DNA of 64,000 nucleotides from Spirometra erinaceieuropaei (taxonomy: Eukaryota > Platyhelminthes > Cestoda > Diphyllobothriidea > Diphyllobothriidae): NCBI GenBank assembly GCA_902702965.1, contig CACRXP010000567.1:84496-148495 (forward strand). Reading direction: 5' to 3'. Below the pieces are notes generated by a model, which saw nothing but the letters and a program-made list of their open reading frames with translations, had not been told where the DNA came from and ran no database searches. This document shows positions 45,330 through 55,939 of the stretch, piece by piece (position 1 is the first letter of the stretch; each line of letters begins with the position of its first letter). A program made the translations under genes and the position numbers.

Positions 45330-48089
45330 AAGATTCAAGAAAAGTAGATTCTAGAATTAATTTAACAGAATTTATGTTGACAACAAGCCGCTAACAAAAT
45401 TCGATGAGGATAGAAAGTCGTTCTTGGTGTTTTTGGACATTCTGAAGTACCTCTAAAACATCGGCATCGCAAGAATAAATAGAGGGAATGTCGCGTAAAA
45501 CCAACAAAGAAACGATGGAAGGTTTATGTTGCATTGCAGAGATCAAAGGTCGTGCGAATAAACTTGAACAAACCGAAGAAATTTATAACAGAGCTTTGTA
45601 GCATTTCCTCAGAAACATTCGGGATTTGGCGAAAACCCCAATCGGTCTTTCGGAAAACGTTCTTGCCAACAAGGGCGAAGAACGGCAGTTCTCAGGGTTA
45701 ATCACTTAGCAAAACTCGTGCCGTGGGACCTAGTATCGTTGGCACCGAATTTTGCGCAGAGCTTTGTGGCCTCCATATGGATAGCTTGCGTTATAATGAC
45801 CGAATACACTTATCCGTACAACTGATCACCTATTTATGTGAGTACATTTTCAAATGTAACTAGAGCTGTTCATAAAAAGATAAGCCGGAAAGTAGTTCCT
45901 GCCAGTTCTAGCTTCGAAATGTCGGCTGAGAACTAAGAATACTCATGTACAAATTAATTACTGTGGGCCGATGGTATTCACTCTGATGTCGTCTTGGAAT
46001 TTATCAACTGAAGTCATGGATACATCCCCGTCTACGGCCAACATCTACAGAATACAGCCTAGTTAACTATGTCAACGGCATCGCACCTACATAATTATTA
46101 AATTAAAATCTCAAATATCCACTTAAAAATAAGTATTTAAAATGGTTGATCGAGAGATTTCCATATCGTGGGAAACTTCAGCCCACTAAGTATCGAGTAG
46201 GTCAGGAGTATTTTGTAAACAGTGCTAATTTTTTGCAGCATGTGTTGGTCCACCCACGTAATTTACATGTTATCTTCAGAAAAAGTAAGCTTGCATCGCA
46301 TTTAATAACAGCTTTTAGAAATATGTTCACAAAATACCGCCTAATGTTGCATCACACCGCTTTTACTGGAAATTTGCGAAGCAAACTCCAGTGGACATTT
46401 GCGATTTCTTAGACAATTTCAGTTTGCTATCATATACCTTATAGCAGATTGCTACTCAGTGTTCACATGCCGCTTATTTCTTAGCAAAAAAGATCTTTGT
46501 TTAAGAAAACGCCGCAAAAATTTGGCTAAAACTCACAACTAAACCGACACTCAAGACGATACGTAGACAACACCAGCACATAATTTCCCATCCCAGGGCA
46601 CCGAAGTTGGAGACTATGATAATGATAACAATTCCAGACGGCTGTTCAGCTGTTAGACATTTTCTGCAAAAAGACCTGCTAAACGTTGTAGATGGGCATG
46701 ATAATGGAAACGGGGTGTGATTAAAGTCGAAAATGAAAACTCTCGGAGGATAACCCCTACGTTAGTGACAATTGTGCCTAGGGACCTTGTGTTGCCGGCA
46801 CCACATTTTTGACACAGTTGTGTGGGACGCAAACGACCAACGCCCCCACTCTTGACAGAGCAGTCATCGTAGCGTTCACCTCACTTCATGCGTTTGATGT
46901 TTGTCTGCGATCACAAAGACAGCTCGATGAACATTCAGTCCCCGGCCATGTCGAGAGACGCAGTTACTCACACGTGACTTTGCATGTCCAGAGCACAGAT
47001 ATTCAACATTCTAGGCTGACGCTTAACTTTGTGTGCTTGTATGCTCAATAACCGGATCCTTCCGTCTACATCTTCCTTTCCTCTCAACCAGACTGATAAG
47101 TACACTTTGGGGTTTCTTTGTAGGCCAAGCCGCCTGCAACCGCGATTGTTTTCGTCAGCTATTCCCAGTTTTTGGCCATACGTCTCGAGCAACCTCAGGA
47201 GGGAGGAATATTGCTTTTGCATAGCCTACATGTATACTTTTGGCGAGGGAGTGTCCCTCCATCCTCACCCGTGCCAACTTAGCAAAGCATGTGTGAGGCT
47301 CACTAACCATCCGTTCTAATTGACAGCTGGGCGTACTGAGAGCCTTTGGATACTCGTAATAGTAATCCGCACTAGTTGTTCAAATGATACGCCTCCAATC
47401 GTATCTGTTCCAGCTAGTCACCAGCCTCACCGGTTGTATTGGGAATAATCGGTACTGATCGGTCCGCATCAGTCGCCCGGGACCTCAAACATTGATCACA
47501 GTTGAGAATTTATTTACCGAGGAATTTGGTACAGCTCAAACTGTTAAGGCCATATGCGACACGAACAACTACTCCGGTTAACTGAATATACTATCTAGAC
47601 TAAATATTTACTGCACATTCATTTTGAAAATGACAGTGGACAACCTGACCGAAGCCTGGAGCATCCCCAACAAATTTCAATGCAAAGGCTGCATCATCTG
47701 CGTCCATATGCATGGAGAAAGTTCAGGAGAAAAAGGATGAAGGAGTTCGCTCTCCGGATCCCCTCGAAATGACAGTGTGAGAAATAATTCCTCCTTCTCA
47801 GCCGTCGGCAGATCAGATTTTGGAGGACGTACTTCCATGTATTTGTTGATATCAACATAAAATAAAATGATGACTTGCGATATGTCTCGTCTTGAATCTA
47901 CGGAAGCGATATGGGCAGAATATAGTTACGCATTACCGGCACATGTTGTGGGATCCATGCTAATTAGCATAGAGGCAGTCGATGGGGCTGTCGCAGGTTC
48001 GATTCCAACATTATTTATACCTGCTTCGCTGTGCTTTGTAAGTTCGCAGCTCTATCTAATCCCAATAAAATGGGTTGTGTATTTCGAGA
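45330..48089. other. Probable intron of the unidentified gene
   Basis: The segments at about 45,720 and 46,770 resemble each other (GGGACC, GGCACC, TTTGTGG landmarks), suggesting an old repeat. A minus-strand frame at 46,968-47,222 (LLRLLETYGQKLGIADENNR) is open but lacks clear splice sites or a family match. Confidence 0.3.
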
Positions 48090-48350
48090 CTAACTAGCTT
48101 TCGACCTCCTGTAACGGCCCACAACTGGTATAGAGTTGTTTGAATGATGGAACACTTTTGGCGCACGGACCTGTGGTGGTGATGGCGTAACTGCGTGCCG
48201 GTGAAGATGGCCGGTGTCCTTGCCTCTCACTACCGCCGACCCCCTTTTCCGCACCTCCCTCGGCCCTTCCCTGAGTTGCCCACAGCGCTGCATACCCCGC
48301 CGGTCGTTTAGCTGGCATTTCAGAGTCGCCTCTCCATCCAGACAGGTTAC
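48090..48350 (-). repeat. Interspersed repeat with a copy near 50,920
   Basis: The minus-strand text from the GCGGTAGTG region through TCACCGGCACGCAGTTACGC to CAAACAACTC parallels the plus-strand stretch at 50,920-51,140 with many differences. Its type is unknown. Confidence 0.4.
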
Positions 48351-49040
48351 TCCATTGCTGTAACTCATCCTTCTTGTACAGTTAACCATTATTACATGTA
48401 CTTCCATTTCCAATCTCTTTTCATTATACCTTATCACCTATTTGACGTTCCTTTTTCCTTTACGTGCGGATAAGTATCGTGACACGCTAACAACTCCATT
48501 CAGATCGAGCTTAGCCAGGGTCTCTTCCCAGTTCTTCGCTACTTTGGTGTGTGCTACACTTGACGTCCTCGGCCGCTACACTCCCACTGACTGCCTTGGA
48601 TTTGCCATCACGGCGAAACCCGAGTTGACACAGCCGACCGGTGGCCAGCGCGAGCAAGGGACGCCCACAGTGAGTAAACTGTTAAAAGATCACGTGATCG
48701 GAGCGCGCACTCGTAGAAAGCCACCGAAAATAGTACATCGAACGCCTGACTCGCCTGCTAAACCGCGCGCGCCTGTGCTGCGCTCCTGTACCAAAATTCA
48801 AATGACTGTCGCCCTGAACAACTATAGAGGGTTCGTGATGGGATTGGGGTGTGGTTTTACACTTTTCGTACCTTAAAACTCCCTGGATATTCCGAATCGA
48901 GGGATTTCCAGGACGTCTGTTCGACTAACTCTCGGAATGTACGTCTGTAGAATGGCGCAAATTGAAGAGCTGTTCGATTCTGGCTAAAAAGCGAGTCTGA
49001 TGCATTTAGAACATTGCGTCAATAGATTAACATTTCACTT

Positions 49041-49200
49041 TGACCCAACTACGAAAAACTCGGTGCCTCCGTGGGATTCGAACCCACGACAGCAAGGGGA
49101 AGGCATTAGTACAGCCAACGCGCTAGCCACCTGAGCTACGAGGCCCCACCGGACGACGCGAGTTTAATTACATTTGGGTCAAGTTTGCCCGCCCAACCTA
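49041..49200 (-). repeat. SINE1 (tRNA-derived), best minus-strand copy
   Basis: On the minus strand the leader ACTTGACCCAAATGTAATTA is followed by a tRNA-like head with A box TAGCTCAGGTGG and B box GGTTCGAATCC, then the tail CCGAGTTTTTCGTAGTTGGG. It is the least worn copy in the window. Confidence 0.8.
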
Positions 49201-49343
49201 CTGCAACGTTTGCGTCCACCAAATCTGATACAGTAAGTTGACTGCCCAAGCAGGATTTCCTAAGTAATTCACCTAGAATCCACCAGATGACTATCAGGAT
49301 CATGCAATTCACAGGTGTTATTCCAGCTTTAAAATAATTCACT

Positions 49344-49397
49344 TTGACCCAACCGTGAAAAACTCGGTGCCTCGGTGGGATTCGAACCCACGACAGC
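49344..49397 (-). repeat. SINE1 3' fragment
   Basis: Contains only the tail, B box (GGTTCGAATCC on the minus strand) and a few more bases of SINE1, 150 bases from the full copy. Confidence 0.75.
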
Positions 49398-49399
49398 AT

Positions 49400-50910
49400 T
49401 TCTCGAGGCTTTGTACTTTAACACAAGGAGTATGGGTCGTCACGTTGATCCGGACGATCAACACTAAGATATGCGTACACGACTCACTGATTACCCTCGT
49501 CCACCCTACGACAGCAAGTTATGGTCGATATCCAGTCATCTGAAGTCTCACTAAACCGCCATTCTGCTCTTACGACACGGGGAACCCTAATCGAAGAGCC
49601 CACATCCGGCACCTGTCGTAAGGCCCTCCCTGATTCCACTCACACAGACGTCCAACCTGTTGGTACAACCCCTTTGCCACCGAACTTTCTACTGCAACAA
49701 TCCCGCCCCTCATTATTCAGCTTTTTTAGCGAACGGGCTTGCACCAGAAGCTTGATAATTCACTAAAACAACTCGGTTTTTTTCTATGACCTTCCACGTT
49801 GCAGTTGTACAGTGGCTCCCCATCCGTTGCTGAGGTTGCATAGCCGTTGAACGACAATACCCTGTCGAATGTATCAACTCGGCGAAGGTCCCGCGCGGAG
49901 AAGCAATATAGGTGGCACCATCTAGGCTGGTTATAGCAAGCAAGATCACGGCCTTGGTAAGCAATCCTAAGCCATACATTGACTATCCTCACCAAAAACG
50001 CAACGACTAACCTGGTGGGTAGTCCTACTTCGTCTTATTCTGCCACTAGGTCTCATCTGCGACTCCGCGGAACCGTTTTTAGCATTGCGGCCACATTCCG
50101 GTAAATCTCCTCGACCGACGGGTCAACCCGGGTGAGGACGATCGGTGCGCGTGTGTTTCCACGCCCAGTATCTCTTTTACTAGTCGTCACATTCCTTCCT
50201 TAGCCCCGCATAAAAAGCTCTACGGAGGGGGCGACATTCAATCCCATAGGTGACCCTGGCTAATTTGGGCCATTTTCCTACCACAACAAGGTCGCTAACC
50301 TCAGTGAGTTTCGGCAGCCGTCTGGGATGACTCATCAGCCCTATGTAGGGAATCACTGCTTACCCCTTCGCATGGATAGGAGCCTGTGAGCAGAAGAAGT
50401 TCTCAGGGTGTGGTAGCTGCACTGAATACGGTGAGGAAGAGGTTATTTGCTCAACAGTTCGAACCTCCACTCGAATGAGTCCTTAAAGTAAAGAGCAAGT
50501 TTCCAGTTAAAACGAGATTTAAACACACTTCCGCAGAGAATCGCCTTCAGTCGTGACATTGACTTGGTTCCACAAAGCCTGGTCTCGGAGGCAGTTAGTA
50601 TACCTGTTGAGTGGGCCGTTTTTCAACCGTGTAGCGGCCGAAGATGTTTAGGAAGACACACTTAATTTGATAAAGCACTCAGGAGAAGTTTTCCGGCTAC
50701 GGAAACTCCGAACTGAGCCGAAATTCGTCGCTCCAAACATGCTCGTATGAATATAGTAAGAAAAGAGTTGGAAACGTATGAAGTCTGTGTTTCAAGGGAT
50801 AAGTAGATTGAATCATAAAGAGGGGATACGGCAACATTAAGGAAATAAAGTTACGTAGACAAACGATTATCTGGAATGGGCGATAGGTTCGATATGTCCG
50901 TTAGACCACC
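49400..50910. other. Unassigned sequence
   Basis: No gene, RNA gene or clear repeat was recognised on either strand. Confidence 0.35.
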
Positions 50911-50919
50911 AGTGGGGAG

Positions 50920-51140
50920 TGCGATGCCGGGGTCAACTGTAGGGGGGGGAGTCGTGGGATGTTCTGACGTCGAACAAGAGACAACAGGATCTGCAGCGCG
51001 TATCATTTGTGGGGGAGGAAGGCAGCGACCTCTTCACCGACACATTATCATACCGTTCCCACCCGTTGGTTCGCACCAAAAAGCAACTTCAATCTGTTTA
51101 AACAACCCGGCCAGATTTGTGATACTTTACAACTGCCACA
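50920..51140 (+). repeat. Interspersed repeat, second copy
   Basis: Parallels 48,090-48,350 in reverse orientation. It includes the GGAAGGCAGCGACCTCTTCA region and AAACAACCCGGCC. Confidence 0.4.
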
Positions 51141-52259
51141 CTACGTGCAATTGACACGAAATTGGAGCACTCGAATGGTTAAGTATCGTCATTCGCCCGA
51201 AGTCTAAATCGTGGTTTGATGAGAGCAGGTGAACAACCACCAGCGACATGTAGTCTTCATGTCCCACATAAAATGTCGATTAACGCATCCGCGGCAGTCT
51301 TCACCAGCACTCATCCACTTTGTTGCAAAGACGTTCGGTCTGGCAACCAGTGCCAGCTGTTAGATAAATTCGTAGAGAGTCCTTTCAAAGCATCAGCTGT
51401 TGGCCATTACCTGCCACCTATCTTTGTGCGACTCCAATCACACATTGGCACATTTGACAAATTCCTCGGATGCCCTAACAGCATAGGGATATGGTGCGAC
51501 AGCACTTTGCTTGACACTGGAATACCCACCACTAGTTTTCCTTCCACATTCATTAACAAAATTGTTTGGATGTGAGTTGGCAATTAAGGGTTTTCAAAGG
51601 CATTGAAGTCCGCCTCTTTATCATCCGTCTGCCTCCCATGCGTATCAATATGTTGACAAAGGGAATTTATGCTGCGGCAGGCTACAGTGGGCGCGTCCCA
51701 TAAATCTTTGACCCCTAGACGGAGGATACACCCTAGATGCTTCTGTGCTTACTTGTATGCTTGTGGACTGTTCGTGGTGTTTGGTGACGGGATACACCGT
51801 TTAGAAGTGACAGGTCGTTCAGCCAGCCTGGTGCACGTAGTGGACGTCCCGCGCGTGCCTTAACTGGCACCCAGCTCTCGAATGTGGGGCTGCTCGAAGC
51901 CATGCTCTGCTTAACGGCCACGTCGCGTCACTAGTTTCGACAGGCGGGCTAAACCAGATGAGGGTGTCTGGTGTATCCGTGTGCGCGCCTCCATACCCGG
52001 TAGTCTTGTCCCCGTCCCACCCGCGCAGTGAGCAACAGCGATACTGTAGGCAGCCCAGACTAATTCGAAGCATCTTCCCACTAAACATAAACACTGATCC
52101 ACTGTGGAGTGCGGCAGTCCTATTTCTGACAGCAATGTTTGCCCCTAGACTAAGTGTCCTACACTGCCTTTTCAAGGGGACACAGCAAGTGAACTAGTAA
52201 GAAGACGTCTGAAGACAGCGATCACTAGCGTTTTGCCCGCGGTGAACTTACGTGTATGT

Positions 52260-52655
52260 TTCACGAGCTCTCCACTCCTACGCTTGGGAGGTAAAGACCG
52301 ACTACCGTTGCAGGCCGCATCAATGTGTATTTACTCATTCACTTGCTCCTGTGGAGCGGGATACAGTGGCCGTACAACGAGGCGCCTGGAAAAGACAGTA
52401 CGTGAACACATACGGGTCTGGCTAGGCAGAGGTGAAAAAAAGTCGATCTAGAGTTCTATTCTCGCACATCATGTCGATACGAATCCCCGAGTCGATGCCA
52501 AAGAAGCCTTTCAGCTCGTCTACCGGACACCAGCAAGCTTCTCCAGAGGCCTACGCCAACGGGTGCTAGCTACAGCCGAGGAAGTGGCTATACGGCTAGC
52601 CAATCCAGTACTATGCTGTCAGAAGACTCTGACACAGGCGCTTTGCCTTCCGTAG
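52260..52655 (+). pseudogene. Penelope-like GIY-YIG endonuclease, one nonsense codon
   Basis: One frame runs through SSPLLRLGGKDRLPLQAASM and CIYSFTCSCGAGYSGRTTRR, the GIY-YIG region in the worn form AGY-SGR, then VREHIRVWLGRGEKKSI. It meets TAG at 52,449 and continues in the same frame with SSILAHHVDTNPRVDAKEAF, VYRTPASFSRGLRQRVLATA and ALCLP before a TAG at 52,653. The sequence resembles the Penelope endonucleases known from trematodes more than the copy at 25,613 does, so this is a different lineage. The RT part is absent. Confidence 0.8.
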
Positions 52656-52906
52656 CCAACGTCGATCCCAACGTCGCCCCAACCTCCTGATGGCAGTGGT
52701 GTGTGCACAACGTACCCGACGTACAAACATTACTCACAGTCTATGTGCCCCCTCTCCCTCGCCCCCTTGACTCAATGACCATGACACGCCGACCACGCCA
52801 TAGCAAGCCTCGTCATGCGAGTGGCGTGGGAACGATGGGTGTAAATAGTCCCTGAATCACTTATAAGCTCTGTAACTTCGCATAATTTAGACTTCTATGT
52901 AACCGT

Positions 52907-52948
52907 TTTGGCCTGATGAAGAGTTACCGAAAACACGTGTTTGCCAAA
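52907..52948 (+). ncRNA. Hammerhead-like motif with long palindromic stem III
   Basis: CTGATGA (52,913-52,919) and GAAA (52,929-52,932) are separated by AGAGTTACC. Stem I pairs TTTGGC (52,907-52,912) with GCCAAA (52,943-52,948) perfectly. Stem III is five pairs (AACAC/GTGTT), and the residue at the cleavage position is T (52,942). Stem II is weak, with about one pair, so activity is doubtful. It lies about 250 bases after a Penelope endonuclease relic, where a terminal repeat is expected. Confidence 0.5.
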
Positions 52949-53079
52949 TTCACTTTCCATATACCGGATAATCAAGCTGTCTACAAGCTAGCCACTGCGC
53001 TCGCACTCAAAACATACAGTCTTAACACTACAACAAACAACAACCACCCCCGTCCCTCTCAACAGGCCGCTAGAATGAC

Positions 53080-53990
53080 CTTCTTCGCTCTAGCGGCCTG
53101 GAATGGCCGCTCCATTCTAGGTAGTCCAGTGTTTAACTGGCCGAAAATAATAGCTCACGTACCTCGATAACTGGTCGGCTACAAAGTGGATAGTTCGGCT
53201 CTCAGCAAAAATCCACTCACCAAAGGGAGACAATTAGATGAGGTAATAACCGGATACGCCTTCTAGAGGTGATGTCCAAAAGCAGAAGGACGGGATGCTG
53301 GGGTCGACTCTGTCGTCAAGAACGACATAATGAGACAACGGCCCTGTCTGCCGTGGGGCACCAAAGGCCGTCTCATGACCATGCAATTGCGTCTCCGCGT
53401 CAGTGTCTACGCACCCCCAACAGCCGGTTCCGATGGTGTGAAGACCAAGTCCTACAAAGGCCTACACGCCCTCCTAGAGACTTTCTCGAAGGCGAACGTA
53501 TTGGTTGTCTTCGACGACTTCAATGCCCGTTTCGTCACCGGTCACGCTACCTCAGGGTGTATGCTTGATCATCCCGGAATCGGCAGCTACATCAGCAATG
53601 GTGCTCTCCTCCTGAAGGCCTCCACGGAACACAGTGCTCTCCTAACCAACACCTTCCTCCACCTCACGGTGCAGAAGAAGGCAAAGTGGAGGTACCCCCA
53701 CTCGTGACATCCGTTAGACAAAAACTCCGTTCGGTGACATGACGTGATAGTGAACAAGACACGGCAGACCGCCGATTAGATTTTGGCAATCGCCCGAATC
53801 CCCGCCTGGAAGAAGGGTGATTTGCCGAAGCGGGTACCACTGTTGCGACGTAATGGGATCAACTGTGAAACCCATCCACTCCACTGCTCTGGACGTCCTC
53901 GGTTGTGCACGCCGTCAGCAGCATGAGTGGTTTCACGACAACAACGAGGACATCCGCAATCTGCTCTCCAATACGAATAGGCTACACATA
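53080..53990 (+). pseudogene. LINE endonuclease (EEP) relic
   Basis: The translation contains LAAWNGRSILGSPVFNWP (start of the endonuclease fold), then VSVYAPPTAGSDGVKTKSYK, VVFDDFNARFVTGHA (usual GDFNAR) and LLTNTFLHLTVQKKAKWRYP. Further on comes ALDVLGCARRQQHEWFHDNN with NLLSNTNRLH from the region before the RT. Stops and frameshifts break it. The family is the one whose RT tail stands at 34,518. It ends where the Penelope fragment begins. Confidence 0.75.
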
Positions 53991-53991
53991 A

Positions 53992-54575
53992 AAGAAGCCA
54001 AAGGCACGATCACTGGAACTGTAGCTTTATTGGTCATAGCTTTCGAACTCGAACGGAAGTTCATCATCAGAGACTGTTAGAGCGCAGCAACGTGTGACCA
54101 TTTATACCGTTGTACCGTGAGAGGGGGATTTGTCCGTGGCTAGGTCTGGTTCGTGCTGCACGGCCCTCAATGGTCCCCCGGCGTGGTGACGGCGTTTGTC
54201 CCTCGGGGCGATGTGAGCTGGGGCACCTGGTTGAGTGGGCGTAGCGCGTGCTAACACGCAGGCAAGTCAATTTGTCTATTGATGAAGTTGGTGTAGGCCA
54301 CCCACGCCTCCAACAGTTCCCGCCCCGTCTTGTTGCCATCCCGCGCCAATATCTGCGTGTTGGCGAAGTCGAACTCATGGCCTTCCGCTAGCGTGTGAGT
54401 GGCGACTTGAGATGGTGGGTCGCCTCTCCGAACGGTCCGTTTGTGCTCGAGTATTCGTGAGCTGAGACGTCGTCCCGTTTGGCCTGTATAGTGGCAAGGG
54501 CAGTTATGGCCTTTATCTTCCTTTAAACAAGAACCCGGGATGCGCATATGCTCTTTCAATCGTGAGGCTACACAC
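53992..54575 (-). pseudogene. Penelope-like element, 5'-truncated: GIY-YIG domain plus terminal repeat
   Basis: On the minus strand the frame from 54,577 reads CPCHYTGQTGRRLSSRILEH, then DPPSQVATHTLAEGHEFDFA and GRELLEAWVAYTNFINRQID. This is the GIY-YIG endonuclease, with YTGQTGRRL as its YIG part, through the conserved glutamate of LLEAW. It is followed by about 250 bases and a terminal-repeat segment (54,000-54,070) with a hammerhead-like core. It interrupts the LINE endonuclease relic at its left edge. Confidence 0.8.
54020..54075 (-). ncRNA. Hammerhead-like motif in Penelope terminal repeat (variant)
   Basis: The minus strand shows CTGATGA (54,064-54,070), a stem II with GAACT/AGTTC, then GAAA. 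The next bases are GCTATGACC instead of CGTCAGGC, and AATAAAGC follows as in the intact copies. The short stem III would be AGCT rather than ACGT, and the first stem I pair is lost. Activity is uncertain. Confidence 0.45.
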
Positions 54576-54702
54576 AAAAAAAAATAACGTCAACCACAGA
54601 ACTGAGGTCCAATAGCGGCTTTCTTTTGATGTCGAAGCCTGGCGCATTAACGACTGAGGGAGATATAAATTTCCCTGGATGATCCACAGGGCTGAATAAA
54701 TA

Positions 54703-55640
54703 CAGTAGGTGGGCTAAGTCATGAAATGTCAACCGAAATTCCGAAATGAATTTTCGATTCGAAAAGACTATTTAGTTAGGGTTGTAAAACTGACCATCAT
54801 GAAGCATTCTTCTACAACAATCCAGCTACCCCAGGATGTCAGCTTTTGAACGAACTTCTTTTCGGCTACACCCAGAAATTATACTCTGTAAAAAAGGACT
54901 ACTCAAGAAGCATGCATTTTGCTCATTGATTTTCGATGCCCCTAAAAATTTAATTATATTTCTTGGGAAACATGCATAAAATTATTCATTCTTTTGCTCA
55001 TTCAGTATAAGATTACGTCTTCGACCAATCTGATGCTCGAAGAAAGGGCATAATTCGATTTTAAAAAGTTTCTAATTGTGAGATTTTTTAATACCACGAA
55101 ATGTCCGTTCATAAAACATCGTGACTCTAAATTTACTAAGGCTGTTTGCAAAGTTTACAATCAGGCTCAAATCCACTGCTAAATTTTATGAACCCTACAT
55201 AGTATCCTCTTAATACGGTAGAGAAATGTATGGTTTTCCGTACGCGGAAAATATAGGGTTTGTAGTTTGGGAACCCTGAATGCATGTGTAACGCCGACTC
55301 GGATTCAAAATTATTCGGGTCGAAGACGTAATCTTATACCGAATGAGCAAAAGAGTGAATATTTTTATGCATGTTTCCCATGAAATATAAATGAATTTCT
55401 AGGGGTATCGAAAATCAATGAGGAAAATGCATGCTTCTTGAGTAGTCCTTTTTTACAGAGTATAGTTTCTGCGTGTAGCCGAAAAGAAGTTCGTTCAAAA
55501 GCTGACATCCTGGGGTAGCTGAATTGTTGAGAAGAATGCTTCATGATGGTCAGTTTTACAACCCTAACTAAATAGTATTTTTGAAACGAAAACCCATTTC
55601 GGTATTTCGGTTGACATTTCATGAGTTAGCCCACTTACTG
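54703..55640. repeat. Foldback element, copy 3 (clean ends)
   Basis: 938 bases flanked by TA on both sides (54,701-54,702 and 55,641-55,642). The ends are CAGTAGGTGGGCTAAGTCAT and, reversed, CAGTAAGTGGGCTAACTCAT. The long arms share GTCAACCGAAATTCCGAAAT, GGTTGTAAAACTGACCATCA and CTGTAAAAAAGGACTACTCA. No coding frame. TA duplication and shared ends point to a DDE-type transposase acting in trans (Tc1/mariner-like by inference). Confidence 0.85.
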
Positions 55641-55903
55641 TACAAGGGTGTGCAAATCATAATGGGATGAGGAACTTCTTCGCGTCCATCAAGGGGATAT
55701 CCGTCCTCCAAATCATGCTGACTGCGCTGTTGTTCATTTCCGATGGGAAAACTCTGCAGACAGAAAAGTCTCAGGTTGCCTGATATATCATACTCCACAG
55801 CACAGGAATCAGCTAAAAGCCCAGACACGTCCTTCGCCGATATTCTGCCCCTGTATGACATGGCTGCGAGAGTTCGCTCATAGGTGGGTCCCTCAGCGTT
55901 CAT
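55639..55903 (-). CDS. Candidate exon of an unidentified protein
   Basis: The minus strand is open from about 55,936. From the ATG at 55,903 it reads MNAEGPTYERTLAAMSYRGR, ISAKDVSGLLADSCAVEYDI and SGNLRLFCLQSFPIGNEQQR, with protein-like composition. A good donor (ACA/GTAAGT) at 55,637-55,638 lies at the edge of foldback copy 3, and the frame stops inside that element if not spliced. The left boundary is unclear: there is no strong acceptor and the start-codon context is weak. I do not recognise the protein. It could be an upstream exon of the gene ending at 45,142. Confidence 0.4.
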
Positions 55904-55939
55904 GTGGGCTTTTTCGGTAGATACTCCAGATTTTAAGTT

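Noticed and set aside
46968..47222. Minus-strand frame as an internal exon of the gene ending at 45,142
   Set aside because: Part of it looks protein-like, but I cannot find a convincing acceptor and donor pair or a family match.
48442..48876. 144-codon plus-strand frame
   Set aside because: No recognisable domain or splice signals. The composition (Thr, Arg, Pro) resembles random translation of moderately GC-rich repeat DNA.
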